A stretch of DNA of 50,203 nt, taken from the IMG/VR virus record IMGVR_UViG_3300022931_000781, positions 1 to 50,203 of that record; one strand, written 5' to 3'. The translations under genes and the position numbers were made by a program. The DNA is from a virus. The notes beneath the pieces were generated by a model that was not told where the DNA came from, did not search any database, and saw only the letters and a list, made by a program, of their open reading frames with translations. Positions 43,112 through 50,203 of the stretch are shown here, piece after piece. How positions within the stretch are numbered: the stretch's first letter is position 1; every line of letters starts with the position of its first letter.

Positions 43112-43863
43112 TTCTTATATTTTCCCTTAAAATTGTTTGGCAAAGAAACTCCCAAGGATTGTACAACCTCTGTAGAACATTCATTGGCGAATTTGATAGC
43201 GCTATCTATATTTGTTGACATCTCATATTCCGCTACGAGTCCTGACAAAAAAGTATCACCTGCACCACAGATGTTTTTAACTTCAACTTGTGGAACTGAA
43301 TATTTCTTCTTATTATGAGTGCATCCTCCAGGTCCATGCGTGACTATCAACTTTTTTGCTGCCCATTTTTTAACTAAATGTTTCGTAGTTTTATATTCAT
43401 ACTCATTTATTTTGATAAAGAGGCTATCCTTACACCATTCCCCAAGAAGCTTCTTTGTGTCAATAAACACGGCGGGGTGGTTCTTACAAATAAACTCAAT
43501 ATCATCTTCTAATAAAAAACCTTTGTTATAATCAGATACTACAACACTTTGGTATTTACTAAAATCAATTGTTTCCAAGTTTTCTATCCTGCTTATTTTT
43601 TTGACTTCTTCATCTACTCGGACAATCATCTGATTAGTTTTTTTATCTACATATCTTATTTTCTTTATGTCCTCGGAATTTGTAATAAAATCTACATCTA
43701 GACCAAGAGTCAAAAGGTTTTCGTATACATTCCCAGCCATGCCGGCGTTTGTGGTAGTTTCCATTGGAACGAAGATAGGGACTGGAGCCGCCGGACAAAG
43801 GCGGTCACACTTACCATAAATGTAAATATCTTTACAGCTATCTCCGAGCAATAAGGTTTTCAA
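43108..43863 (-). CDS. PfkB-type sugar kinase, HldE N-terminal domain-like, 251 aa
   Basis: A ribokinase-fold kinase. The N-terminus LLLGDSCKDIYIYGKC, followed by LCPAAPVPIF, matches the start of heptose 7-phosphate kinases (HldA, or the first domain of HldE), where G-D-x-x-x-D-x-Y-x-x-G and P-E-A-P-V-P occur. A Gly-x-Ala-x-Asn segment (AGMAGNVYENL) follows. The C-terminal catalytic motif ICGAGDTFLSGL near residue 213 has the G-A-G-D anion hole with the catalytic Asp. It is shorter than HldA (about 315 aa), with less between the two halves. The start is TTG at 43863, since no ATG or GTG exists near and the family N-terminus begins there. Confidence 0.8.
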   Translation of the reverse strand: MKTLLLGDSCKDIYIYGKCDRLCPAAPVPIFVPMETTTNAGMAGNVYENLLTLGLDVDFITNSEDIKKIRYVDKKTNQMIVRVDEEVKKISRIENLETIDFSKYQSVVVSDYNKGFLLEDDIEFICKNHPAVFIDTKKLLGEWCKDSLFIKINEYEYKTTKHLVKKWAAKKLIVTHGPGGCTHNKKKYSVPQVEVKNICGAGDTFLSGLVAEYEMSTNIDSAIKFANECSTEVVQSLGVSLPNNFKGKYKK

Positions 43864-43864
43864 A

Positions 43865-44272
43865 CTAATCCCAACTTATATCCCAGTCCTTAAACTCGGC
43901 AGCCAGACAATCAATCTTGTAGTCTTTTCTCCCACCGGCAATTTCTTGTATTTTATTCTTTGCTGTATTTCTAATTCCGTTGAGGCCATGAGTAAGCTCT
44001 AAGTCATTTCCCTCGCTTAGCCCCTTGCGGTAGTTTGACTCGTTGTGCCAAATGTGCAAGTTCATTTGTGATAAAACCACTATAGCGCGGATTATTTCTG
44101 AAGTGACTGGCTGGTTTGATTCGTTAAGGTGCATTTGAATGTCGTGCACGATGTCTGATATCTCACTTGCATATTCCTCTTTATGTTCTGATATAAATAC
44201 CTCTTTTAGCTGGATTATTGATAGGCGATCTACCAGTTCCGATAATGTTGGCAGATATTTTCTATTTGTCAT
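43865..44272 (-). CDS. Conserved hypothetical protein of glycan clusters, 135 aa
   Basis: An all-helical protein with LPTLSELVDRLSIIQLKEVF at the start, QMNLHIWHNESNYRK near residue 71, and GLNGIRNTAKNKIQE near 98. The N-L-x-x-W-H-x-E segment recalls DUF4254-type proteins found in envelope-glycan clusters, but I make this comparison from memory and it may be wrong. No catalytic motif is clear. It overlaps the GDP-fucose synthase gene by 11 bases and is followed 1 base later by the kinase-like gene, so it is an integral member of the glycan operon. A helper role in sugar synthesis or transfer is the most that can be said. Confidence 0.7.
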   Translation of the reverse strand: MTNRKYLPTLSELVDRLSIIQLKEVFISEHKEEYASEISDIVHDIQMHLNESNQPVTSEIIRAIVVLSQMNLHIWHNESNYRKGLSEGNDLELTHGLNGIRNTAKNKIQEIAGGRKDYKIDCLAAEFKDWDISWD

Positions 44273-45197
44273 TATTTCTATACCACTCTATGGTTTTTTT
44301 CAAACCATCTTTTAGACTTGTTGAGGGAACGTAACCAAACGCCTCTTGAAACTTACTCATATTATAGAAACGTCGGGGTTGTCCGTTGGGTCTTGAAGTA
44401 TCCCATATAACATCTCCGTCAAACCCGGTTTCTTCTGAAATCGTTGTAATCAACTCTTTGATAGTTGTTTCTGTTCCTGTACCAAGATTGAACGGTCCAG
44501 AACCAACGTCTTTCTCTGAGGCATCTACGATCGCACGTGCGGTGTCGTCAACATATAAGAACTCGCGAGAGGCGGATCCATCACCCCAAACTTCTACCTC
44601 GGTTGCGCCAGAATCTTTTGCTTCTATAAACTTTCTAAGAAGCGCCGGCACCACATGAGAAGACTCAAGATCAAAGTTGTCGTGTGGTCCATAAAGATTT
44701 GCCGGTAATAAAACAGTTGAATCAAACCCATACTCCTCACGATAAGTCCATGATTGGATTACTAACATTTTCTTTGCCATAGAATACCCAATGGAGTTTT
44801 CATCTGGCATGCCCATCCAAAAATCTTCCTCAGTATATGGAACTTCCAAAAACTTTGGGTATCCACACCCCGCAGCGAGCACAACTGTTTTTTCACAATT
44901 GTGCCTCTTGGCATATTCCATTATAAGAGTTCCCATCATTAGGTTTTTATAAAAGAACTCGCCAGGGTTCGCCTTATTTGCTGCGATGCCGCCGACTTTG
45001 CCAGCGATATGAAGAACGATCTGCGGTGAATTCTTATCAAAGTATGCAGAGACCTGGTCTTCCTTCGTTATATCACACTCTTTGCTCGTCGGGGTGAGTA
45101 TCTTTGTATATCCCCTTTTTTTCAGGAGCGCTACTACGGCATGTCCCACAAAGCCATGGGCTCCGGTGACAAGAACTTTCTTATTATGATTATCCAT
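44262..45197 (-). CDS. fcl: GDP-L-fucose synthase (Fcl/WcaG family)
   Basis: Converts GDP-4-keto-6-deoxymannose to GDP-L-fucose by epimerisation and NADPH-dependent reduction. Family marks are GAHGFVGHAVV (Rossmann, residue 12 onward), IAGKVGGIAANKANP near 65, AAGCGYPK near 108 with the catalytic Cys, YSMAKK near 138, and PANLYGPHDNFDLESSHVVP near 165 with the catalytic His. Its 311-aa length matches the family (about 320). The upstream dehydratase Gmd is not in the window and must come from outside it or from the host. The GT11-type fucosyltransferase in the same operon is a plausible consumer of the product. Confidence 0.9.
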   Translation of the reverse strand: MDNHNKKVLVTGAHGFVGHAVVALLKKRGYTKILTPTSKECDITKEDQVSAYFDKNSPQIVLHIAGKVGGIAANKANPGEFFYKNLMMGTLIMEYAKRHNCEKTVVLAAGCGYPKFLEVPYTEEDFWMGMPDENSIGYSMAKKMLVIQSWTYREEYGFDSTVLLPANLYGPHDNFDLESSHVVPALLRKFIEAKDSGATEVEVWGDGSASREFLYVDDTARAIVDASEKDVGSGPFNLGTGTETTIKELITTISEETGFDGDVIWDTSRPNGQPRRFYNMSKFQEAFGYVPSTSLKDGLKKTIEWYRNNDK

Positions 45198-46197
45198 CTT
45201 GATTATTTAACCTTTCCCTTATATCTTTATACACTACTTTTAGTCCTTCTTTAAACGAAGTAGCTGCTTTCCAACCATCTAAGGTTTTTTCTGCCAAAGA
45301 ACAATCGCACCACTGTCCCCAAATTAGAGTGTCCTTTGTCCTATCAAATTCTATCTCTATTTTTTTCCCAGAAATTTCTATTACTGCTGCGGCGATGTCG
45401 GCTATTGAAATAATTTCTTGTTTGCCAACGTTTAGAGGTCCAACTAAGGGCGTAGATTCCATTTTCTCTATCATTCTAATGGTACACTCCACGGCATCGT
45501 CTATGAAGCAATAAGATCTTGTCTCTTCACCTGTGCCCCACACACTAAATGGAGTTTTGGGGTGCTTGATTGCTCTGTGAGAAAATACGGGGATAACACT
45601 GCCTGTATCCAGTCCATAATCTTGTCCTGGTCCATAAATCCCGATATACCTTGCAACTGCACTCCTGAGATTTTGATGCTCTCCCATTGCATATACAATA
45701 TTCTTTTCTCCAACTAACTTTGCCATTCCATATGATAACTCGGGATTAGCTGGAAATGCCTGCTCCTCTTTTATTGCTAGCGGGTTTGGTGTTGCCTGTA
45801 ACTCAAGCGGATAGACATGAGCGCTGCTAGCATAAAAATATCTTTCTACACCAGAGGATATTACCTCGTCTAAAACATTGGCATCTATTTTTAGCATATC
45901 CCTGAACACCTCATATGGTCTTGAGGTATAGACACCAATACCGCCGACTTTTGATGCCAGGTGTACAACTATATCCATGTCGTAAAACATCCCTTTACAT
46001 TCGTCGGTATTTCTGAGGTCTATATTCCTCATACTTATATTGTTGCCATCAATCTCTAAGCCACTGGTGTCACCTCTTTCTAAGTTGTCTATTATCACTA
46101 CTTTTGCACCGAGTGCAGACAATGATTTGACAAGAGATTTTCCAATGAATCCACATCCCCCAGTTATACAAACTTTTTTATCTAAAAAGTAGCTCAT
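45190..46197 (-). CDS. SDR nucleotide-sugar epimerase, GDP-mannose 3,5-epimerase-like
   Basis: An extended SDR: GGCGFIGKSLV at the Rossmann loop, HLASKVGGIGVYTSRPYEVF near residue 82, YASSAHVYPLE near 120, SYGMAKL near 152 for the Tyr-x-x-x-Lys pair, and VWGTGEETRSYCFIDDAVEC near 213. The overall pattern fits GDP-mannose 3,5-epimerase. In that family the second residue after SSA is the catalytic cysteine (SSACIYP); here it is His (SSAHVYP). The activity may therefore be a different epimerisation or dehydration of a GDP- or other NDP-sugar. It overlaps the fcl gene by 8 bases and the FkbM gene by 4. Confidence 0.8.
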   Translation of the reverse strand: MSYFLDKKVCITGGCGFIGKSLVKSLSALGAKVVIIDNLERGDTSGLEIDGNNISMRNIDLRNTDECKGMFYDMDIVVHLASKVGGIGVYTSRPYEVFRDMLKIDANVLDEVISSGVERYFYASSAHVYPLELQATPNPLAIKEEQAFPANPELSYGMAKLVGEKNIVYAMGEHQNLRSAVARYIGIYGPGQDYGLDTGSVIPVFSHRAIKHPKTPFSVWGTGEETRSYCFIDDAVECTIRMIEKMESTPLVGPLNVGKQEIISIADIAAAVIEISGKKIEIEFDRTKDTLIWGQWCDCSLAEKTLDGWKAATSFKEGLKVVYKDIRERLNNQDG

Positions 46198-46886
46198 TTT
46201 GCAAAGATCATCCCATAATTTACACGTCGGTCAGGATTACACACCTCTTCCAACTCTTCTTTTAGATCGGAGAATGATATATATTTTTCTGGTTCTACTA
46301 AATAAGGGTCGCCAGTAGCGTTATATGTCATATTCTTTATATCTTCTTTATTATCAAAATATCCTATGATTCCAGCTTCAGTATATCCAATGGTTTCTAA
46401 ATGATCCATACACTTATAAAGAACCTCTATCATTTCTTCGTGCCACTCAAAACAGATTGTTCCAACCTTTTTAGTCAGCCCTGACAATACTTCATATTCA
46501 TAACCCTCTACATCAACCTTTACAAAATCAGGTGTGCCGAAGGTATTTGTCAGCTTATCCAGGGTTATAGATGGTATTTCTAGTTTTTTTGTCCAGCCAA
46601 CGGAACCTGGCGATAGGTTTTTGCTACCTTTGGCGAAACGAGAGTTGCTCATAAAATCTTCTGAGGCCGTAGACACCCCCGACTGAGTAGGGTCAATATA
46701 AAATGGAACAAAATCGTCGTCTTTATTTGAAACCAACCGGTTTATAAAAACAAAATCACCTTCAAGTTGAACATTATTAAACTCTGGGTTGGCGTCTACC
46801 CCGATTACCTTACAATTCGGAAACTTCTTATATACCTCTTTGGTAAAGTCTCCTAAGTTGAAGCCAATATCAAATACTAAATCCAT
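46194..46886 (-). CDS. FkbM-family methyltransferase, 230 aa
   Basis: A class I SAM-dependent methyltransferase. FDIGFNLGDFTKEV at residue 5 onward is the SAM-binding loop, GVDANPEF follows as the acidic strand end, and FVKVDVEGYEYEVLSGL near 118 is the FkbM signature D-V-E-G-x-E. FkbM enzymes methylate hydroxyl groups of sugars or natural products. Here the substrate is probably a sugar of the phage-made glycan. ATG at 46886 follows a glycosyltransferase-like gene by 2 bases, with GGGAGAA as ribosome binding site. It is one of two FkbM genes in the operon; the other has an extra N-terminal region. Confidence 0.85.
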   Translation of the reverse strand: MDLVFDIGFNLGDFTKEVYKKFPNCKVIGVDANPEFNNVQLEGDFVFINRLVSNKDDDFVPFYIDPTQSGVSTASEDFMSNSRFAKGSKNLSPGSVGWTKKLEIPSITLDKLTNTFGTPDFVKVDVEGYEYEVLSGLTKKVGTICFEWHEEMIEVLYKCMDHLETIGYTEAGIIGYFDNKEDIKNMTYNATGDPYLVEPEKYISFSDLKEELEEVCNPDRRVNYGMIFAK

Positions 46887-46888
46887 TT

Positions 46889-47881
46889 CTATTCTCCCAT
46901 GCTTTGTTTGATTGGTGTTTTGTTCATTATCTTCTTAAGAATACTTCTAGTTGTATATTCTTTCACAGCCAAATGATATGCTGAGTCTACCATGCTTTGA
47001 TATTTTTCTGGGTTCTTTAGGGCATCATCACAAATTTCAATAAGATCACTTTCTGTTTTGTAATATATAAAATGCTTTCCTGGCACAAACCATTCTTCTA
47101 TAACATTCCATGGATCTTCTTGAACTACCATTAACATCCTAAAAAACGCTGCCTCTGATATTCTTGGCTTGAGTTGAGGTGCCCTATACATCTCTAAGTG
47201 AGAAAAGGCTTCGTTTTCTTCCCATCTATCATACTTTTTTATATTTTGGATATGTGTGTCATTTATGGGCAACCAATTATAAACAGGAACGATTCTAGTT
47301 TCTCTAAGTATTTGCCACTTCTCGCTGTTTATTACATTTTTATCTGTTATCATACTTATGAGTTTGTCACGATCTTTTAGTGGAAAGTTTGGTGACCAAT
47401 ATTCTGGACCCATCGTTACAAACTTATAATTGTACTTGGATATAGTATTTATTAGCTCCTCATGCTCGGGGCAATGTACTCCTCCATAAAATATGGCATC
47501 GTTCTTTTTTTTAAAAGACGACCCAATATTATCCTCGTTGATGGGAAATAATACTGGCTTGAACTTGTTATCGCCCGCGATATGGTTTAACCACTTGGCA
47601 GAGTAGGGACAAATTGTATATATATCATTAAAATAGTCCTCCTTATCTGCACTATAGTTTCCTTCTATTTCCGGCAATAAAAAAGCGCAAGGTTGCTCAC
47701 CATTAAAAAATACCTTCCTATTGAAATTCTTATTTTCAAATCTGGCAAACTCATTCTTTGCAGATCCATATCCTAAAAACAATACGGTATCATCTGGATA
47801 TTCTTGAGAATACTTTTCAAATCCCATGTGGTTAATAATACAATCCTTATAATTGTCTGCCCAATCAATTACTGTTTTCAT
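46889..47881 (-). CDS. Glycosyltransferase-like protein, 330 aa
   Basis: The C-terminal half resembles the ending of family GT-B glycosyltransferases of group 1 type: QLKPRISEAAFFRMLMVV supplies the conserved Glu before a helix, and later HFIYYKTESDLIEICDDAL and LKNPEKYQSM match the terminal helices. The N-terminal half carries IFYGGVHCPEHEELINTI near residue 139, typical of the linker and second Rossmann start. Donor and acceptor are unknown. I choose ATG at 47881 over the upstream in-frame start at 47908, because the latter lies inside the preceding FkbM gene. It has many aromatic and lysine residues, in keeping with the AT-rich composition. Confidence 0.7.
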   Translation of the reverse strand: MKTVIDWADNYKDCIINHMGFEKYSQEYPDDTVLFLGYGSAKNEFARFENKNFNRKVFFNGEQPCAFLLPEIEGNYSADKEDYFNDIYTICPYSAKWLNHIAGDNKFKPVLFPINEDNIGSSFKKKNDAIFYGGVHCPEHEELINTISKYNYKFVTMGPEYWSPNFPLKDRDKLISMITDKNVINSEKWQILRETRIVPVYNWLPINDTHIQNIKKYDRWEENEAFSHLEMYRAPQLKPRISEAAFFRMLMVVQEDPWNVIEEWFVPGKHFIYYKTESDLIEICDDALKNPEKYQSMVDSAYHLAVKEYTTRSILKKIMNKTPIKQSMGE

Positions 47882-47885
47882 TTTA

Positions 47886-48881
47886 TTATCTCGTCGGCAT
47901 CGTGACAAACTCTAGCGGAAGTCCGCCAAGCAGCTTCTTATTATTTTTAGCTTGTGCTCTAAGTGTTTTGGATAGGCTGCCGGTTTGATCTCTGTGTGAA
48001 ATTACCAAATTTTCGCCTATGAGCAAACCATTTTCTCGGTGATATCCGATGTTTTGTAAAAATTCAAGGATGTCATTTGTGGAATATCCAAATTGCTCTG
48101 TATTCTCTTGACAAAATTCTATGATTAGATTGGGCATGTGTCGGATCAGAGTTTTTGCTGCGCCCTTGAGTATATTTAGCTCAGCGCCTTCGGTGTCTAT
48201 TTTTATAGCATTGACCCAGGGGATTTGATTAGTTTCCATAAAATCATCTATTGTAATACACTCTACTTCTATTTGAAGGATATCTGAACGATCAGCTATC
48301 CTTCTCAGATCACTTCCAAAGGTTGAGAGACCCGACCATTCTGATTTGCTAGCAACATTGAGGGTCATGTTTTTCTTTTCATCCCAAAAAGCATTTTTAC
48401 TAAGCTTAATATTTTCTGCCAGCCAGGGATATTCTTGTGAATTCAAAAATACATTTTCGTAGAAGGTTGCAAAAAGCTCTGTATTTGGCTCAAAACTATA
48501 ACATTTCATATCCTTCTCAAATGTAGTGACAAGAGAAAAAGCGCCAGTTGAGGCACCTATATCAAAGATAATAGGATGTGGGTTTGATTTTGCTAGTTGA
48601 TCTTCTTTCGCCACCTGGTGGTACATCGCTATTAATGTTGGCTCTGCTGGTATACCGGACGAAGTAGCATATTCATTGATATCAATGCCATGGTGATTTT
48701 TACAATATTCTCTATAATTTTTCCAAACAACGTTTTTTATAGTATTGGGATCTGTTCCCTGTAAGGCTGGTGCGTGAAATGATCCACCCCATAAAAAAGA
48801 TAATGGTGACACATTTATCCTATGATCGGGATGAAACATACTTGTCAAAGGAATTCTATGGGCTATCACTGTATCCTTCAT
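47886..48881 (-). CDS. FkbM-family methyltransferase, 331 aa, with N-terminal extension
   Basis: The SAM loop FDIGASTGAFSLVTTF begins near residue 98, the acidic strand end is SFEPNTELFATFYENV, and IKIDTEGAELNILKGA near 214 is the FkbM signature. The first 95 residues are additional and contain SFLWGGSFHAPALQG and a KNHHGIDINEY segment with no clear family. The C-terminal 45 residues are basic. It probably methylates a sugar hydroxyl in the glycan. ATG at 48881 overlaps the fucosyltransferase stop (ATGA) and is preferred over TTG at 48893. Having two divergent FkbM genes suggests two methylation sites. Confidence 0.82.
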   Translation of the reverse strand: MKDTVIAHRIPLTSMFHPDHRINVSPLSFLWGGSFHAPALQGTDPNTIKNVVWKNYREYCKNHHGIDINEYATSSGIPAEPTLIAMYHQVAKEDQLAKSNPHPIIFDIGASTGAFSLVTTFEKDMKCYSFEPNTELFATFYENVFLNSQEYPWLAENIKLSKNAFWDEKKNMTLNVASKSEWSGLSTFGSDLRRIADRSDILQIEVECITIDDFMETNQIPWVNAIKIDTEGAELNILKGAAKTLIRHMPNLIIEFCQENTEQFGYSTNDILEFLQNIGYHRENGLLIGENLVISHRDQTGSLSKTLRAQAKNNKKLLGGLPLEFVTMPTR

Positions 48882-49768
48882 TTCAATATCCAACTTTCAG
48901 GGTAAAAGCCCTCGCGATAAGTATAATTTTCTAAATCTGGGTGATAATGTAAGGGAGCGATAACTTCCTTATTGTTGTTTTTGTTTAGATAAGCAGCCCA
49001 CCACCCAAAGCTACTAATATGTGATATTATGTTGTGGTCACAATTCATAATGGTAGAAAAATCAAGCATGGCTGTGTTCTTATCAGCTACAATATATTCT
49101 TCTCCTTCTAAATTCTTTTGGCACCATTCTATATCATTACTATTCTCATTATTTTGACTACGAGCACCGCCGGTAAAAACTAAGAATTTCACTTTCCTAT
49201 TCTTAAAATTATCTTTAGCTGCTGTCAAATATCTTCCATAGAAACTGTTGTTCTGAAGTTCCCCATTAGTTCCATACATTGTTGAAAGTTTAGGGTTTGG
49301 ATTAGACCAGTCGGTGTTATCACCTCGGCGTAGGTGAAGTGAGACTATCTCATATCCACTATAATCACTTTTGATCTGGCTCAGTCGTTCAGACGCCTGT
49401 TCTGTAATATACTCTTTCGGGGTAAGTTCTTTTTTTATTTGGTTCGCGAAGTTTCCAAAATAGAAAGTGCTTTGAAAAAAACCATTTATTGAAGAGTTAT
49501 CTGGTATTTTAAAGAAATTCTCATCATATTTCATGTGGTCTGGTTCATTATATAGAAATTGGAGGTTTTCAAGATCGCTTGCTGTCAAGAAATCACAACC
49601 AATATTAAAATTTTCCAGCAGACACGATTGTCCGTGCCAATCCCTTTGAGTAGGGTTGGGAATTTTTATCTCATAATTATTTTCTAAAGAAAGGGCTCTA
49701 AGAGCAGCATATTGGAATAGCTGATTTCCGAGGCGTCCATTCTCCCCAAGTTTGTGAAATGTTATCAT
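48878..49768 (-). CDS. Alpha-1,2-fucosyltransferase-like glycosyltransferase (GT11)
   Basis: GT11 signatures are clear: GRLGNQLFQYAALRAL at residue 11 onward, SLHLRRGDNTDW near 142 with the H-x-R-R-G-D motif used for GDP-fucose binding, and ISHISSFGWWAAYLN near 247. The length (296 aa) is typical. The enzyme would transfer fucose, or a related GDP-sugar residue, onto a growing glycan. GDP-L-fucose synthase is encoded five genes further on in the same operon. Both ends overlap neighbours by 4 bases. No membrane helix is visible, as expected for cytoplasmic bacterial and phage members. Confidence 0.88.
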   Translation of the reverse strand: MITFHKLGENGRLGNQLFQYAALRALSLENNYEIKIPNPTQRDWHGQSCLLENFNIGCDFLTASDLENLQFLYNEPDHMKYDENFFKIPDNSSINGFFQSTFYFGNFANQIKKELTPKEYITEQASERLSQIKSDYSGYEIVSLHLRRGDNTDWSNPNPKLSTMYGTNGELQNNSFYGRYLTAAKDNFKNRKVKFLVFTGGARSQNNENSNDIEWCQKNLEGEEYIVADKNTAMLDFSTIMNCDHNIISHISSFGWWAAYLNKNNNKEVIAPLHYHPDLENYTYREGFYPESWILK

Positions 49769-50203
49769 TTTTTTCTAAAAAGTTCAAACTCTGTTAGATC
49801 GCGATATGGAGGATCTTCTGGCATATCAGGCATATGTTCTGGATAGTTTTGCATAAGAGTCAACCCTCTTGCGGCTTGTTCGGGCGTCATATACATATTC
49901 CAACCTTCTTCATCTATCATATCTTCATGGTATTGCATACCGTCAGTCCTACCTTCATAGCGTCGTGCTTTGAGCCACTTTACGGCATCGGGGTCGGAAC
50001 ATAATATCATTCCGCCTTTTCCTATTTTTAGATGCTTTTTGATATGGAAAGATAAGCACATAAATGTGTCAGGCATATACATTCCTGATGTCAGTCTTTT
50101 TGCTGCGTCATATATTGGGAAGGGCTTGAGTTGATAAATGCCTTGCCATGAAACGTCTTCAAATATTACTTTTCCTCCTGCCTGAGTTATGGACTGCGGG
50201 GGA
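49765..50203 (-). CDS. Partial CDS, DegT/DnrJ/EryC1/StrS-type PLP aminotransferase (C-terminal part)
   Basis: The frame is open to the right window edge, so the methionine at 50082 is internal and the start lies outside. The visible part contains IFEDVSWQG, corresponding to the E-D-x-x-x segment of the PLP pocket, then LSFHIKKHLKIGKGGMI, the family block in which a lysine forms the Schiff base with PLP, and GWNMYMTPEQAARGL, matching the G-x-N-x-R-M-x-E-x-Q-A-A block. Such enzymes aminate keto-sugar nucleotides and could use the product of the RmlB-like dehydratase. Only about 88 residues follow the lysine, against about 180 in typical members, so the C-terminal domain is shortened or missing. 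Confidence 0.78.
   Translation of the reverse strand, partial: PPQSITQAGGKVIFEDVSWQGIYQLKPFPIYDAAKRLTSGMYMPDTFMCLSFHIKKHLKIGKGGMILCSDPDAVKWLKARRYEGRTDGMQYHEDMIDEEGWNMYMTPEQAARGLTLMQNYPEHMPDMPEDPPYRDLTEFELFRKK

Overview
The window is part of the genome of a large tailed dsDNA phage (Caudoviricetes, myovirus type with a contractile tail), probably from a marine or other aquatic setting. Every gene I accept lies on the minus strand, so transcription runs from high to low coordinates. Genes abut or overlap by 1 to 11 bases. I saw no tRNA, CRISPR array, insertion sequence or integrase. Phage identity rests on a T4 gp25 homologue, a T4 gp6 / P2 gpJ homologue, a gp5-like hub with a peptidase domain, a T4 gp55-like late sigma factor, a phage-type primase, and a RuvC-like resolvase. 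The aquatic assignment is an inference from the gene repertoire and protein styles; the host cannot be read from the sequence.

In transcription order: (1) about 50.2 to 39.2 kb is a surface-glycan module. It holds a DegT-type aminotransferase (cut by the window edge), a GT11 fucosyltransferase, two FkbM methyltransferases, a glycosyltransferase-like protein, GDP-fucose synthase, several SDR epimerases/dehydratases including an RmlB type, a split HldE-like pair (sugar kinase and nucleotidyltransferase), a HAD phosphatase, a cupin and a WecB-type UDP-GlcNAc 2-epimerase. It probably makes activated sugars and assembles a glycan for the virion or the infected cell. (2) About 39.1 to 37.6 kb is a compact set of translationally coupled small genes: a 70-aa protein, a zinc-ribbon protein, a membrane-anchored protein and the gp55-like sigma factor, whose N-terminus is a Lys-Ala/Thr repeat. 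(3) About 37.5 to 3.3 kb is the baseplate and tail-tip module. It runs from a short coiled-coil protein through an OB-fold/M15-peptidase hub, a spike-like protein, a 2148-aa protein, gp25, gp6, a 493-aa protein, a 3388-aa protein with two LamG-like domains and a P2 gpI-like motif, to six further structural proteins. The gene order resembles P2 V-W-J-I with very large additions. (4) About 3.3 kb to 1 is a DNA-metabolism end: RuvC-like nuclease, a strong sigma-70-like promoter, a HAD 5'-nucleotidase-like protein, a primase read in the same frame just after the nucleotidase stop, and small or membrane-type genes of unknown function.

How the parts could work together (inference): gp55 would direct late transcription of the baseplate operon, which builds a large baseplate able to cut peptide cross-links in the cell wall through its M15 domain. 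The glycan module would decorate the virion or alter the host envelope. The short replication unit at the left end has its own host-like promoter and can be expressed at a different time. By eye the glycan and sigma region is more AT-rich than the structural region.

Few gaps exceed 60 bases. Two of them (127-222 and 997-1085) are filled by small reading frames coupled to the next gene. One (2643-2702) holds the promoter. One (6786-6864) holds a plus-strand terminator-like hairpin. One (39114-39197) holds a palindrome and a weak promoter candidate. No stretch above 300 bases lacks a gene.
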